Source: JB111 sp049856295
GTDB taxonomy: Bacteria > Actinomycetota > Actinomycetes > Actinomycetales > Actinomycetaceae
DNA length: 64,000 bases
Direction: 5' to 3'
NCBI RefSeq assembly: GCF_049856295.1
Contig: NZ_JBNDMZ010000010.1
Coordinates: 62,001-126,000, forward strand
Shown: one piece after another, positions 7,536 to 15,644 of the stretch
How positions within the stretch are numbered: the stretch's first letter is position 1
Layout: every line of letters starts with the position of its first letter
Made by a program: the position numbers and the translations under genes
Notes under the pieces: model-generated
What the model was told of the DNA's origin: nothing
What the model saw: only the letters and a program-made list of their open reading frames with translations
Databases searched by the model: none

Positions 7536-8720
7536 ATGTCGCCGCCGAAGGATCAGGTGCCCGCTGGATCGGGCGGGCCGGGCCGGGGCGGACGCACCCG
7601 CGGACGTCCGGGGGAGGGCTCGGGCAGCCGGCTGCGAGAGCTTCTCGCGCGGCCCGAGCTCACGACCGAGCTGCTCCAGATCCTCAAGGGTGTCGTCGCC
7701 GCGACCGGCGCGTGGTGGCTGTCGGTCGCGGTGCTCGACTCCGAGCTGCCGTTCCTGGCGCCATGGACCGCTCTGCTCACCGTCCACGCCACCGTGTACC
7801 GGTCGATGTCGAGCGGCGTGCAGCTCACCCTCTCGTCGGCGCTCGGTGTCGGGATGTCGTTCCTCATCGGCAGCTATCTGGGCGTCAACGGGTGGACGTT
7901 CGCGCTCGCGATCCTGGTCGGCCTCGCCGTCGCGCGGACCCCGTGGATCCGGGACGAGGGGACGGCCGTCGCGACGACGGCGATCTTCGTCCTCGGCACC
8001 GGGTTCGACGAGCAGGCGCCGCTCCTGCTCGACCGCATCCTCGAGGTGGGTGTCGGCGTCGGGGTCGGGGTCGGTGTCAACCTGCTCGTGGTGCCCCCGC
8101 TGCGGGACGCGCAGGCCGCTCGACACGTGGATGCCGTCAACCGCCGGATGGGTGAGGTGCTCGTCGAGATGGCCGAGGAGTTCGCCGAGGACTGGGGCAC
8201 GCAGCGGGCGACCGACTGGTTCGAGGCGACGGAGTCGATGAGCAGGTCCGTCGAGGTGGCGTGGCAATCGGTCGGCTTCGCCCGGGAGAGCAGGAGGGGG
8301 AACTACCGACTGTTCCTCCCCGAGCGCCACGCCGCCGGACGGCGGGGCGTCCGGCTCGGGTACGAGGACATCCTGCCGAGGCTGGACGAGGGGGTCTCGC
8401 ACCTGCGGCACCTCGCGCGCACGCTGTACAACGCGACGTATGCCGAGGGCGAGTGGGACGAGCACTTCCGCGTGACCTGGGTGCGGATCGTGGGGGACTG
8501 CGGTCGCTCCGTCGCCGATCCCGACGCCGAGGTCGAGCCCGTCGCCGACAGACTCGAGGCGCTGGCCGAGGAGCTCAGCCGCGACCGGCAGCTCCCCGCA
8601 CGGTCGTGGCCCGTGTACGGCTCGCTCATCACCAGCGTGCGCCACATCGCCGAGGTGGTCGACGACGTCGCCTCGGCCCGCCGTGCACGTGAGGCGGGTG
8701 CCCCGAACCCTGAGGCCTGA
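7536..8720 (+). CDS. FUSC/aromatic-acid-exporter family membrane protein
   Basis: A 394-residue protein. After a basic Gly-rich N-terminus (1-40), about six hydrophobic helices occupy residues 45-190, including VVAATGAWWLSVAVL and WTALLTVHATVYRSMSSG, the conserved FUSC block. A run of five Gly-Val pairs lies in the last membrane helix (8050-8085). The cytoplasmic C-terminal half is helical and charged. FUSC proteins are related to aromatic carboxylic acid efflux pumps (AaeB). Start ATG 7536 is preceded by GAGAGG. The 220 bp before it, next to tRNA-Arg, contains no gene I can support. The Nudix gene follows in the same direction. The substrate is unknown. Confidence 0.75.
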   Translation: MSPPKDQVPAGSGGPGRGGRTRGRPGEGSGSRLRELLARPELTTELLQILKGVVAATGAWWLSVAVLDSELPFLAPWTALLTVHATVYRSMSSGVQLTLSSALGVGMSFLIGSYLGVNGWTFALAILVGLAVARTPWIRDEGTAVATTAIFVLGTGFDEQAPLLLDRILEVGVGVGVGVGVNLLVVPPLRDAQAARHVDAVNRRMGEVLVEMAEEFAEDWGTQRATDWFEATESMSRSVEVAWQSVGFARESRRGNYRLFLPERHAAGRRGVRLGYEDILPRLDEGVSHLRHLARTLYNATYAEGEWDEHFRVTWVRIVGDCGRSVADPDAEVEPVADRLEALAEELSRDRQLPARSWPVYGSLITSVRHIAEVVDDVASARRAREAGAPNPEA

Positions 8721-8797
8721 CTTGCGGCCGACGGGCGATGATGCGGGAGCTCCGAATTGCCTCGCTCGTGCGCGGCGCCGGCTGCTTGGATCGCGGC

Positions 8798-9217
8798 GTG
8801 GATCTCCGTGTCTCCGCCTACGTCGTGGTCGTGCAGGACGACCGGCTCCTGCTCTCGCATCTCCGGGACCATCCGGACGACGCCTGGACGATGCCCGGTG
8901 GTGGCATCGACCCCGGCGAGCACCCTGAGGACGCCGCGGTGCGCGAGACACGCGAGGAGACCGGGTACGACGTCGAGATCACCGGCCTGATCGGGGTGAG
9001 CAGCATCGTCATCCCGCAGCCCGACCGGGTGCCGCCCGCCGACCGGCCGTTCCAGGGGATCCGGATCGTCTACGAGGCCCGGGTCGTCGGCGGGGACCTC
9101 CGCCCCGAGACTGACGGCACGACCGACCGCGCGGAGTGGATCCCGCTCGGCGTACTGGATGACATCGAGCTGGTCGAGCTCGTCGACGAGGTGCTCGAGC
9201 TCGCGGGCCTTCGGTGA
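8798..9217 (+). CDS. Nudix hydrolase
   Basis: About 139 residues from GTG 8798, where the Nudix fold starts naturally (VDLRVSAYVVVVQDD). An ATG at 8738 would add 20 residues. The Nudix box is complete: GGGIDPGEHPEDAAVR followed by ETREETGYD, with the catalytic REXXEE glutamates that bind magnesium. The enzyme should hydrolyse a nucleoside diphosphate linked to another group; the box alone does not give the substrate. C-terminal residues (AEWIPLGVLDDIELVELVDEV) are typical of MutT/ADP-ribose-type members. It follows the FUSC gene by about 80 bp. The downstream gap holds family 1 repeats. Confidence 0.82.
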   Translation: MDLRVSAYVVVVQDDRLLLSHLRDHPDDAWTMPGGGIDPGEHPEDAAVRETREETGYDVEITGLIGVSSIVIPQPDRVPPADRPFQGIRIVYEARVVGGDLRPETDGTTDRAEWIPLGVLDDIELVELVDEVLELAGLR

Positions 9218-9289
9218 CCCTGCTCGTCGGTGGCTCGGATGGTGATCGCGGCACCATCCGGAGCGGGGGAGGCGAGTGACCTGGCCCTG

Positions 9290-9432
9290 AACCGCACTCT
9301 CGACGTCGCCCCGGCGGAGGGTCGACGACGACGATCCGCTGTGCCGACGTAGCGTTCGGTCCTCAACCGCAGTCTCGACCTACGGGGTGTGCACGAACCG
9401 CAATCTCGACGGGCACCAACCGCAATCTCGAC
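9290..9432 (-). repeat. Four inverted-orientation copies of dispersed repeat family 1
   Basis: AACCGC-N-N-TCTCGAC units lie at 9290-9304, 9365-9379, 9396-9410 and 9418-9432. They are in the opposite orientation to the clusters at 647-771 and 17124-17280. They fill much of the gap between the convergent Nudix and HAD genes. I see no terminator hairpin here, so the units may take that place. Confidence 0.75.
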
Positions 9433-9441
9433 GAAAGTAGT

Positions 9442-10299
9442 TCAGGCGGCGAGGAGGGCGCGCAGGACGTGCATGACGCCGTCCTCGTCGTTGGACGGGG
9501 CGACGAACCGGGCGGCGGAGCGGATCTCGGGCTCGGCGTTGGCCACGGCGAACGGCATCCCGACCGACTGCAGCATCGCGAGGTCGTTGAAGTGGTCGCC
9601 GAACGCGGCACTCGCCTCGCGGGGGATCCCGAGCGACTCGCGCAGGCGCGTGAGCGCGGCCCCCTTCGAGGCGCCGGCGCGCATGACGTCGGCCCAGTAC
9701 TCGTGGGAGCGCACGATCGCGGCGTCGAGCTCGAGCGCCTGAAGCGCCGGGACGACCGCCTCGACGATCGGCTCCGCGTCCCAGGTGGCAAGCTTGACGA
9801 CGTCCTCGGGAAGGTCGGTGAGGTCGTCGACGACCTCGACGACCGGGTAGAAGTGGCGCACGTGCGCGAGGAACGTCGCGTCGCTGCGCTCGACGTACGC
9901 CCGAGACGGCGCGCCGGCCACGAGCCCCGTGTCCCGCCCCTGGGCGGCCAGCGCGCGGACGGCGGTGGCGACGCGCACGGTCGTCTCGCGGTCGACGGTC
10001 TCGGCGCGCAGCACCTCCTCGCCCTGCCAGGCGACGGCACCGTTCTCCGAGAGCACGGTGATCCGGTCGCCGACGGGCGCCATGGTCTCCATGATCGCGC
10101 CGCGCTGCCGCCCGCTCGCGGCGACGAGCACGATGCCGCGCCCGATCAGCTCCTCGGCGACCGGCCAGAACTCGTCGTTCACCGTCTTGTCGGAGCGGAC
10201 CAGCGTGCCGTCCATGTCGAGCGCCACGAGGCGCAGGTCCCGCGCCTCCTCGGCGGTCGGGAGGTCGAGGGCCGGGGCGAGGGAGGACTGTTCGAGCAC
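9442..10299 (-). CDS. Cof-type HAD-superfamily phosphatase
   Basis: A 285-residue type IIB HAD hydrolase. Motif I is LVALDMDGTLV (Asp nucleophile and Asp acid), motif II is VAASGR, the motif III lysine is in GASKGAAL, and motif IV is FGDHFNDLAML with the magnesium-binding aspartates. The C2 cap domain lies between motifs II and III. Such enzymes dephosphorylate sugar phosphates, FMN or similar metabolites; substrate is not predictable here. The start is GTG 10299; GAGACT lies six bases before it and may be a -10 for a leaderless message. The upstream 214 bp hold a hairpin and a 14-bp tandem array. Confidence 0.83.
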   Translation of the reverse strand: MLEQSSLAPALDLPTAEEARDLRLVALDMDGTLVRSDKTVNDEFWPVAEELIGRGIVLVAASGRQRGAIMETMAPVGDRITVLSENGAVAWQGEEVLRAETVDRETTVRVATAVRALAAQGRDTGLVAGAPSRAYVERSDATFLAHVRHFYPVVEVVDDLTDLPEDVVKLATWDAEPIVEAVVPALQALELDAAIVRSHEYWADVMRAGASKGAALTRLRESLGIPREASAAFGDHFNDLAMLQSVGMPFAVANAEPEIRSAARFVAPSNDEDGVMHVLRALLAA

Positions 10300-10351
10300 G
10301 CCCCCAGTCTCCCAGCCTTTCGGGCCGACGTCGTCCGCCCTCGGACGCCGA

Positions 10352-10403
10352 TCGGGTGGCGTCCGACGCTTCCGGACCTCCGGAAGTGCCGCACGCCACC
10401 CGA
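10352..10403. terminator. Two-part hairpin after the ABC exporter operon
   Basis: Outer arms TCGGGTGGCGT (10352-10362) and ACGCCACCCGA (10393-10403) enclose a second stem CTTCCGG/CCGGAAG (10369-10375 and 10380-10386) with an ACCT loop. It lies downstream of the leftward exporter operon and could terminate it. It shares its outer ATCGGG/CCACCCGA ends with the hairpin at 49109-49155. Confidence 0.5.
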
Positions 10404-10421
10404 ACGGTTCGATCAGCGGAT

Positions 10422-10523
10422 CGCCCACCTCACAGCGCCCACCTCACAGCGCCCACCTCACAGCGCCCACCTCACAGCGCCCACCTCACAGCGCCCGCGT
10501 CACGACGACCGCGTCACAACGAC
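10422..10523. repeat. 14-bp tandem repeat array (minisatellite)
   Basis: Five perfect head-to-tail copies of CGCCCACCTCACAG run from 10422 to 10491. Two further 14-bp units (CGCGTCACGACGAC and CGCGTCACAACGAC at 10496-10523) are degenerate, and the last enters the 3' end of the exporter permease gene. Perfect copies indicate recent slippage; copy number is probably variable between strains. Confidence 0.85.
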
Positions 10524-11677
10524 CGCGCGAGGCTCCGGCGCATGGCCCACGAGCCGAGCAGCACGGCGAGGGCCGCCATCCCGGCGAGCACCCCGAGCAT
10601 CGGCAGGATGTCGACGAGCCCGCCGTCGTGCCGCTGGATCTCGGCGAACGCGTCGTAGGCCCAGGCGTGCGGGGTGACGTGGGCGACCTGCCGCATCGTC
10701 TCGGGGAACACCTCGAGCGGGGCCATGCCGCCGCCGATGCCGGCGAGCACGAGGCCGAGCCCCACGCCCACCCCGGACGCGGCGCCCTCGTTGTCGAGCA
10801 CCGAGCCGAGCAGCATCGCCACGCCCGCGGCCACCGCGGCGAACACGGCGAGCACGAGGGCGGACAGGGCGAGGTTGCCCCAGTCCACGCCGAAGAGGAT
10901 CGCGGTGGCGGCCATGATGTAGAGGCCTTGGAACATCGCGATCACCCACCGCCCGAGGGTGAGCCCGCCCATCATCTGGCTCGTGCGTACCGGCGCGGCC
11001 AGCGACCGCCCGATGACCCCGTTGCGGCGGGCCTGGATGAGCGTCCCGGAGGCGGCGAGCGAGATGAGGAAGACGAACAGGAGCAGCTGGGAGACGCCGC
11101 CGAGGTCGAACTGGCCGAGACCCGAGAACTCCTGGGCGATCTCGTTCACGTCGGTGACGACGAGCTCCGGCGCCGCGACCTCCTCGCGGGTCTCGCCGAG
11201 CGCCTGCTCGGCGTCGGCCTGCTCGGCGCCGGCCGACACGAGCGCGTCGACCTGCGCGCGCTCGAGGGAGAGGGACTCGACGGCGGTCGACACGCGCTGC
11301 TCGATCGCGAACGCGTTCCCGCCCGAGCCGGAGACGACCTCGACGGTCACGGGCTCGCCGTCGGCCCAGGAGGTCTCGGCGCCCTCGGGGACGAACAGCC
11401 CCACGTCGGTCCGGCCGCGGGCGACGGCCGTCCGCGTCGCATCGGCGTCGTCGGAGGAGACCGTGAGGTCGTGCTCCTCGAGGGCGGTGACGAGCTCGGT
11501 GCGCAGCTCGCCGTCGGGTCCCGCCACGGTGACGCTGCCCTGGGAGCCGGCTGCTCCGAACTGGGAGCCGAGCACGAGGACGAGCAGGAGCGGGAAGAAG
11601 AAGACGAAGAAGATGTTGGAGCGGTCGCGCAGGAACCGGCGCAGCTCGGTGCCGGCGACCGTCAGGATGGCTCTCAC
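10514..11677 (-). CDS. ABC-2 type exporter permease, second subunit
   Basis: A 387-residue permease. One N-terminal helix (FFVFFFPLLLVLVLG) is followed by an extracytoplasmic domain of about 150 residues and then five membrane helices with the ABC-2 region (SLAASGTLIQARRNGVIGRSLAAPV). This topology matches YhgE/Pip-like and YadH-type ABC-2 transporters. The start is GTG 11677 because it overlaps the upstream permease stop as GTGA, which implies translational coupling, and GGGGGAC lies upstream. The final codons run into a degenerate tandem repeat. With the ATPase and the first permease it should form a heterodimeric exporter, possibly for a drug, lipid or antibiotic. Confidence 0.8.
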   Translation of the reverse strand: MRAILTVAGTELRRFLRDRSNIFFVFFFPLLLVLVLGSQFGAAGSQGSVTVAGPDGELRTELVTALEEHDLTVSSDDADATRTAVARGRTDVGLFVPEGAETSWADGEPVTVEVVSGSGGNAFAIEQRVSTAVESLSLERAQVDALVSAGAEQADAEQALGETREEVAAPELVVTDVNEIAQEFSGLGQFDLGGVSQLLLFVFLISLAASGTLIQARRNGVIGRSLAAPVRTSQMMGGLTLGRWVIAMFQGLYIMAATAILFGVDWGNLALSALVLAVFAAVAAGVAMLLGSVLDNEGAASGVGVGLGLVLAGIGGGMAPLEVFPETMRQVAHVTPHAWAYDAFAEIQRHDGGLVDILPMLGVLAGMAALAVLLGSWAMRRSLARSL

Positions 11678-12840
11678 AGCGACGTCCCCCTGTCCGGGAC
11701 GAGGCGGGACACCGCGCCCATGACGAGTGTGAATCCGAGCAGGACGGCGACCGGGACGGCGATCTCGCCGAGCCCCCCGCCGCCGGAGGTGATCCCGAGT
11801 CCGCGCGTGAAGGCGCCGATCGGGTTGAGGTCGAGGATCTGCCCGAGCAGCCCGGAGGCGCTCATCGGGAAGAACGCGCCGCCCGCCATGCCGAGCACGA
11901 GCGCGACGATCGACTGGGCGATGTTCGCCTGCTCGCTCGAGCGCGTGACCCGGGCGATGACGAGCATGACGGCGGTGCCGGCGGCGGTCACGCACAGGAC
12001 GAGCACGGCGACCGCGAACGGGTTGCCGAAGTCGACCCCGAACATCAGGCTGCCCGCGACCAGGAGCACGGTCGTGGCGACCGCGCCGAGGAGGAAGCTC
12101 GTCAGCGCCTTGGCGGCGCCGATGTGCCAGGTCGGCATCGGCATCGACCGGAGCCGGGCGAGCGTGCCCTGCTCCCGCTCGGTGACGAGCGCGAGCACGC
12201 CGAACCCGACCGTGAACAGGAGGAACAGCCCGGCCTGGCCCGCGACGAGGGTGGCGGAGGCGTCGAGCTGCTCGTCCGCCGTCGTGCCGGCCGTGAGGGC
12301 GAGCGCGGTGTCGCCCGCGCCGACCTGTTCGGCGAGCGCCCCGATCTGCTCGGGCGCCATGCCGAGCGCGGACCCGGCGCCGGCCGCCGTCGAGGCGGCG
12401 TGCATCCGGGTGAGCGTGCCCTGGAGGATCGACAGCACGACGTCGCCCTCGATCCCGGCGGCGTCACCCTCGATGACGGAGACGTCGAGCGCCTCACCTC
12501 CGCGCAGGCCCTCGCCGAAACCCTCGGGCACGACGACGCCGAGCGCGGCGTCGCCCTCCTCGGTCATCGTGCGGGCGTCCTCGGCGGAGGTCTCCTCGAC
12601 CGTGACGTCGAAGCCCTCGATGCCGCCGAGGACGTCGATCAGGGTGGCGGCGGAGTCGTCGCCGTCGGGGACCGAGGCGGCCACCGTGACGGGGTCGAGC
12701 TCGTCGTCCTGCGTCCCGCCGACCACGAGGTTGAGGACCGTCATTAGGGCGAGCGGCACGACGATCGCGAAGATGATGACCGACTTGTCTCGTATGCGTT
12801 GACGCAGGTCCGACTGCGTCATGGTCCAGATGGTCCGCAT
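11674..12840 (-). CDS. ABC-2 type exporter permease, first subunit
   Basis: A 388-residue permease with the same architecture as its downstream partner: N-terminal helix (KSVIIFAIVVPLALMTVLNLVVG), large extracytoplasmic domain (about 45-200), and C-terminal helices containing FGVLALVTEREQGTLARLRSMPMPTWH, quoted here in parts as FGVLALVTEREQGTLARLR. The EREQGTLARLR cytoplasmic loop is the conserved ABC-2 coupling helix that contacts the ATPase. ATG 12840 lies one base after the ATPase stop. The two permeases are probably ancient duplicates and would pair in one exporter. The substrate cannot be read from sequence. Confidence 0.82.
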   Translation of the reverse strand: MRTIWTMTQSDLRQRIRDKSVIIFAIVVPLALMTVLNLVVGGTQDDELDPVTVAASVPDGDDSAATLIDVLGGIEGFDVTVEETSAEDARTMTEEGDAALGVVVPEGFGEGLRGGEALDVSVIEGDAAGIEGDVVLSILQGTLTRMHAASTAAGAGSALGMAPEQIGALAEQVGAGDTALALTAGTTADEQLDASATLVAGQAGLFLLFTVGFGVLALVTEREQGTLARLRSMPMPTWHIGAAKALTSFLLGAVATTVLLVAGSLMFGVDFGNPFAVAVLVLCVTAAGTAVMLVIARVTRSSEQANIAQSIVALVLGMAGGAFFPMSASGLLGQILDLNPIGAFTRGLGITSGGGGLGEIAVPVAVLLGFTLVMGAVSRLVPDRGTSL

Positions 12841-12841
12841 G

Positions 12842-13822
12842 TCAGTCCCTCAGCGCCTTCCCGGTCAGGTGGAGGAAGACGGACTCGAGGTCGGGGCGCG
12901 AGATCTCGACGTCGGAGAGCGTGAGCCCGGCGCCGGTGGCCCGCGTGACGACGTCCGCGACCACGGCGGGCGCGTCACGGACGGTCAGGCGCAGGGTGCG
13001 CCGTTCGACGTCGACCTTCTCGACCGCGGCGAGCTCCCGCAGGGCGGCGGCCGCCGCCTCGGTGTCCCCGGTGCCGGACAGGACGATCTGGTCGACCCCG
13101 CCCACGATCCGCGTGAGCTCCTCGCGCGTGCCCTCCGCCTGGATCCGCCCGGCGTCGACGATCGCGATCCGGTCGCAGAGCCGCTCGGCCTCCTCCATGT
13201 AGTGGGTCGTGTACAGCACGGCCATGCCCTCGACCGAGAGCTTCTCGACCGACTCGAGGATCGAGTTGCGCGACTGCGGGTCCACGCCGACCGTCGGCTC
13301 GTCGAGGATGAGCAGCTCGGGGCGGTGGAGCAGGCCGATGCCGATGTTGAGGCGGCGCTGCATGCCGCCGGAGTAGTTCTTCGTCTGGTCCTTCGCGCGG
13401 TCGGTCAGGCCGATGAGCTCGAGCACCTCGTCGACCCGGCCCTTGAGCTCGGAGCCGGCGATGCCCTGGAGGCGGCCGAAGTACACGAGGTTCTCGCGCG
13501 CTGTGAGCTCGGGGTAGATCGCGAGGTCCTGGGGGACGAGCCCGATGTGACGCTTCGGCTCGACGGCGTGCGGGCCGACCCGTTCGCCGGCGATCGTCAC
13601 GGTCCCGGAGTCGGCGGGGATGAGCCCGGCGACCATCGAGATCGTCGTCGTCTTCCCGGCGCCGTTCGGCCCGAGGAGACCGAAGGTCTCGCCCTTGTCG
13701 ATGTGGAAGCTCACGCCGCCGACGGCGGTGAGGTCGCCGAACCTGCGGACGACCTCGTCGACCACGAGTACGGCGCTGTCGGGGACGGGGGTGGGTGGGA
13801 CGTGCTCGGCCTGCTGCGTCAT
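12842..13822 (-). CDS. ABC-2 type exporter ATPase
   Basis: A 326-residue ATP-binding subunit of the DrrA/CcmA type. Walker A is GLLGPNGAGKTTT, the Q-loop is GLVPQD, the signature is NYSGGMQRRLN, Walker B is LLILDEPTVGVDPQSR, and the H-loop is YTTHYMEEAE. A C-terminal extension of about 80 residues (after EGTREELTRIVGG) is typical of drug exporter ATPases. The start ATG 13822 has AGGAGAGG upstream. It is first in a three-gene operon followed by both permeases with 1-bp and 4-bp junctions. The operon is divergent from the dynamin-like GTPases, sharing a 184-bp region with a 22-bp tandem repeat. Confidence 0.88.
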   Translation of the reverse strand: MTQQAEHVPPTPVPDSAVLVVDEVVRRFGDLTAVGGVSFHIDKGETFGLLGPNGAGKTTTISMVAGLIPADSGTVTIAGERVGPHAVEPKRHIGLVPQDLAIYPELTARENLVYFGRLQGIAGSELKGRVDEVLELIGLTDRAKDQTKNYSGGMQRRLNIGIGLLHRPELLILDEPTVGVDPQSRNSILESVEKLSVEGMAVLYTTHYMEEAERLCDRIAIVDAGRIQAEGTREELTRIVGGVDQIVLSGTGDTEAAAAALRELAAVEKVDVERRTLRLTVRDAPAVVADVVTRATGAGLTLSDVEISRPDLESVFLHLTGKALRD

Positions 13823-13899
13823 GGCGCCTCTCCTGGCTGGTGGGACGCTGACGACAGTAGGAGCGCGACGTCCGCCGGTCTCCGACATTTGTCATGCAT

Positions 13900-13943
13900 C
13901 GACGGGCCACGTGTCACGAACCGACGGGCCACGTGTCACGAAC
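13900..13943. repeat. Two perfect tandem copies of a 22-bp sequence containing CACGTG
   Basis: A 22-bp unit (CGACGGGCCACGTGTCACGA plus AC) occurs at 13900-13921 and again at 13922-13943 without a change. The 22-bp spacing is two helical turns and each unit has a CCACGTG core. It lies in the region between the divergent ABC exporter operon and the GTPase pair, about 80 bp from the former's start and 60 bp from the latter's. It could be a duplicated operator or a simple repeat. Confidence 0.7.
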
Positions 13944-13993
13944 GTCGCGGCGCGCCGGGCGGTGCGGACATGCACCGACACCGCGCGGGCGGC

Positions 13994-13999
13994 CACAAT
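13994..13999 (+). promoter_or_regulatory. Probable -10 element of a leaderless GTPase operon transcript
   Basis: CACAAT lies seven bases before GTG 14007. The same hexamer-N6/7-start spacing recurs before at least five other genes here. It argues for GTG 14007 rather than ATG 13998, which would fall within the -10. Transcription start is inferred. Confidence 0.4.
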
Positions 14000-14006
14000 G
14001 ACCCAT

Positions 14007-15644
14007 GTGCCCACCCCCGAGAACCGACGCGCTGCGACGCCCGACGTCGCCCGCCGGTCCGCGCAGGCGGGCGACACCCCCGACCGTCTACCCCGGGTGG
14101 CCGTCATCGCCGACACGCTGAGCGACCTGCGCGAGCTGCGGCTCCCGCTCGACATCCCGGGCGCCGAGGAGGCGCGCGGGCGGCGACGACGCGTGCTCAC
14201 GGAGCTCGAGGTCCGCCTCCTGCCGCGCCTGCGCGAGGACTCGGCGCCGGCGGTGGTCGTGCTGGGCGGCTCCTCGGGGGCCGGCAAGTCGACCCTGCTC
14301 AACTCACTCGTGGGCGACGAGATCTCCCTCGCCGGCGTGCTCCGGCCCACCACGCGCACCGCGATCCTCGCGGCGCACCCCGACGACGCCGACGCGCTCG
14401 TGGACAACCCGCTTCTCGAGCTGGCCCGCCTCGCGCCGACCGATCAGGTCCCGCGGGGCGTGGCCGTGCTCGACGCCCCGGACCTCGACTCGGTCGAGGC
14501 GCGCAACCGGCAGCTGTCCGCGCGGCTCGTCGAGGCCGCCGACCTGTGGGTATTCGTCACCACCCCCGTGCGGTACGGCGACGAGCTGCCGTGGTCGGCG
14601 CTCGCCGCCGCGCAGGCGCGCGGGGTGACGGTCGCGGTCGTCCTCAACCGGGCCAACGACCGGGTCCGGCGCGAGGTCGAGCAGGACCTCACCAGGAGGC
14701 TCCAGGCCCTCGGCGCCTCGGACGCCCCGATCTTCGTGGTGCCCGACGTCGGACCGAACCACGGTCCGCTCCCGCCCGAGAGGGTCTCCGAGCTGCGGCA
14801 GTGGCTCGGCCTCGTCGCGCGCTCCCGGGCGGGGTCGATGCTGCGCCGGCACACGACCCGGACCACGTGGGCGGCCCTTCGCGCCGACCTGCTCGCGATC
14901 GCCGACGCCGCCGACGCGCAGGTGCGGCGCGCCGAGGAGCTGACCGGGCTGGTCGACGACGCGATCGCCGGACCGCTGGCGGACGTCCGCGAGGCCGTGA
15001 CCGACCCGTCGCTCGGGCACGGATCGCCCACCACGCGCTGGCTCGCGCTCGCCTCGACCGGCGGTCCGCTCGCCCGGGTCGCCACCCGTCCCGAGCGGCT
15101 GCGCTCCGGTCGCGCGCGGGTCAACGAGGAACGCCGGGCCGCCGCCGTCAGCGTGGGCGCCCAGGTCGACGGCCCCGTCCACGACACGATCCTGCGGCAC
15201 GTGCGCGCCGCTGACTCGGCGATGACCTCGCGCTGGGAGGCCGGGGGTGCCGCCGAGATCCTCGCCGGCGAGCGGGTCCGCCGCGCGCGCGGCCCCGAGG
15301 CGCTCGCCGAGCGCGCTGTCGAGGCGTGGCAGGCCTCGGTCTCAGCGGCCGTCGACCCGGTCGCGTCCGGGACGACGGCGGGCGACGTGCTCGGGGCCGA
15401 CGGGGTCGCCGGCCTCGTGCGCGCCGCTGCCGTGGGCCTCGCCGGCCCCGCCACCGCGCTGCGTGGGCTGTTCCCGGCCGACGGGGAGCGGCTCGTGACC
15501 GGCGCCCGCGAGAGCCTGACCGACCTGGCCCAGGGCGCCGTCCGCGACGTCGCCCGCCCCTACGCCGACGTCCTTGCGGACCTCGCCGTCGACCCCGGCA
15601 CCGCCGTCCGCCTCCGCGCGGGCGAGCTCAAGGAGTTCACGTGA
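14007..15644 (+). CDS. Dynamin-like GTPase, first of a pair
   Basis: A 545-residue P-loop GTPase. G1 is VLGGSSGAGKSTLLNSLVG (about 85-103), a switch threonine pair lies in LRPTTRTA, G3 is VLDAPDLDS, and G4 is the degenerate VVLNRAND. A long helical C-terminal half follows, with hydrophobic stretches but no clear membrane segment. Paired GTPases with this arrangement are found in actinobacteria, including the DynA/DynB dynamin-like proteins of Streptomyces that act in membrane remodelling during septation. GTG 14007 is preferred over ATG 13998 because a CACAAT element lies seven bases before it. Its stop overlaps the next GTPase start as GTGA. The dynamin assignment is an inference from pairing and length. 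Confidence 0.7.
   Translation: MPTPENRRAATPDVARRSAQAGDTPDRLPRVAVIADTLSDLRELRLPLDIPGAEEARGRRRRVLTELEVRLLPRLREDSAPAVVVLGGSSGAGKSTLLNSLVGDEISLAGVLRPTTRTAILAAHPDDADALVDNPLLELARLAPTDQVPRGVAVLDAPDLDSVEARNRQLSARLVEAADLWVFVTTPVRYGDELPWSALAAAQARGVTVAVVLNRANDRVRREVEQDLTRRLQALGASDAPIFVVPDVGPNHGPLPPERVSELRQWLGLVARSRAGSMLRRHTTRTTWAALRADLLAIADAADAQVRRAEELTGLVDDAIAGPLADVREAVTDPSLGHGSPTTRWLALASTGGPLARVATRPERLRSGRARVNEERRAAAVSVGAQVDGPVHDTILRHVRAADSAMTSRWEAGGAAEILAGERVRRARGPEALAERAVEAWQASVSAAVDPVASGTTAGDVLGADGVAGLVRAAAVGLAGPATALRGLFPADGERLVTGARESLTDLAQGAVRDVARPYADVLADLAVDPGTAVRLRAGELKEFT

Noticed and set aside
10422..10523. Possible CRISPR or iteron-type replication origin from the 14-bp tandem units
   Set aside because: Units are directly adjacent with no spacers, and there is no replication initiator gene or AT-rich segment nearby.
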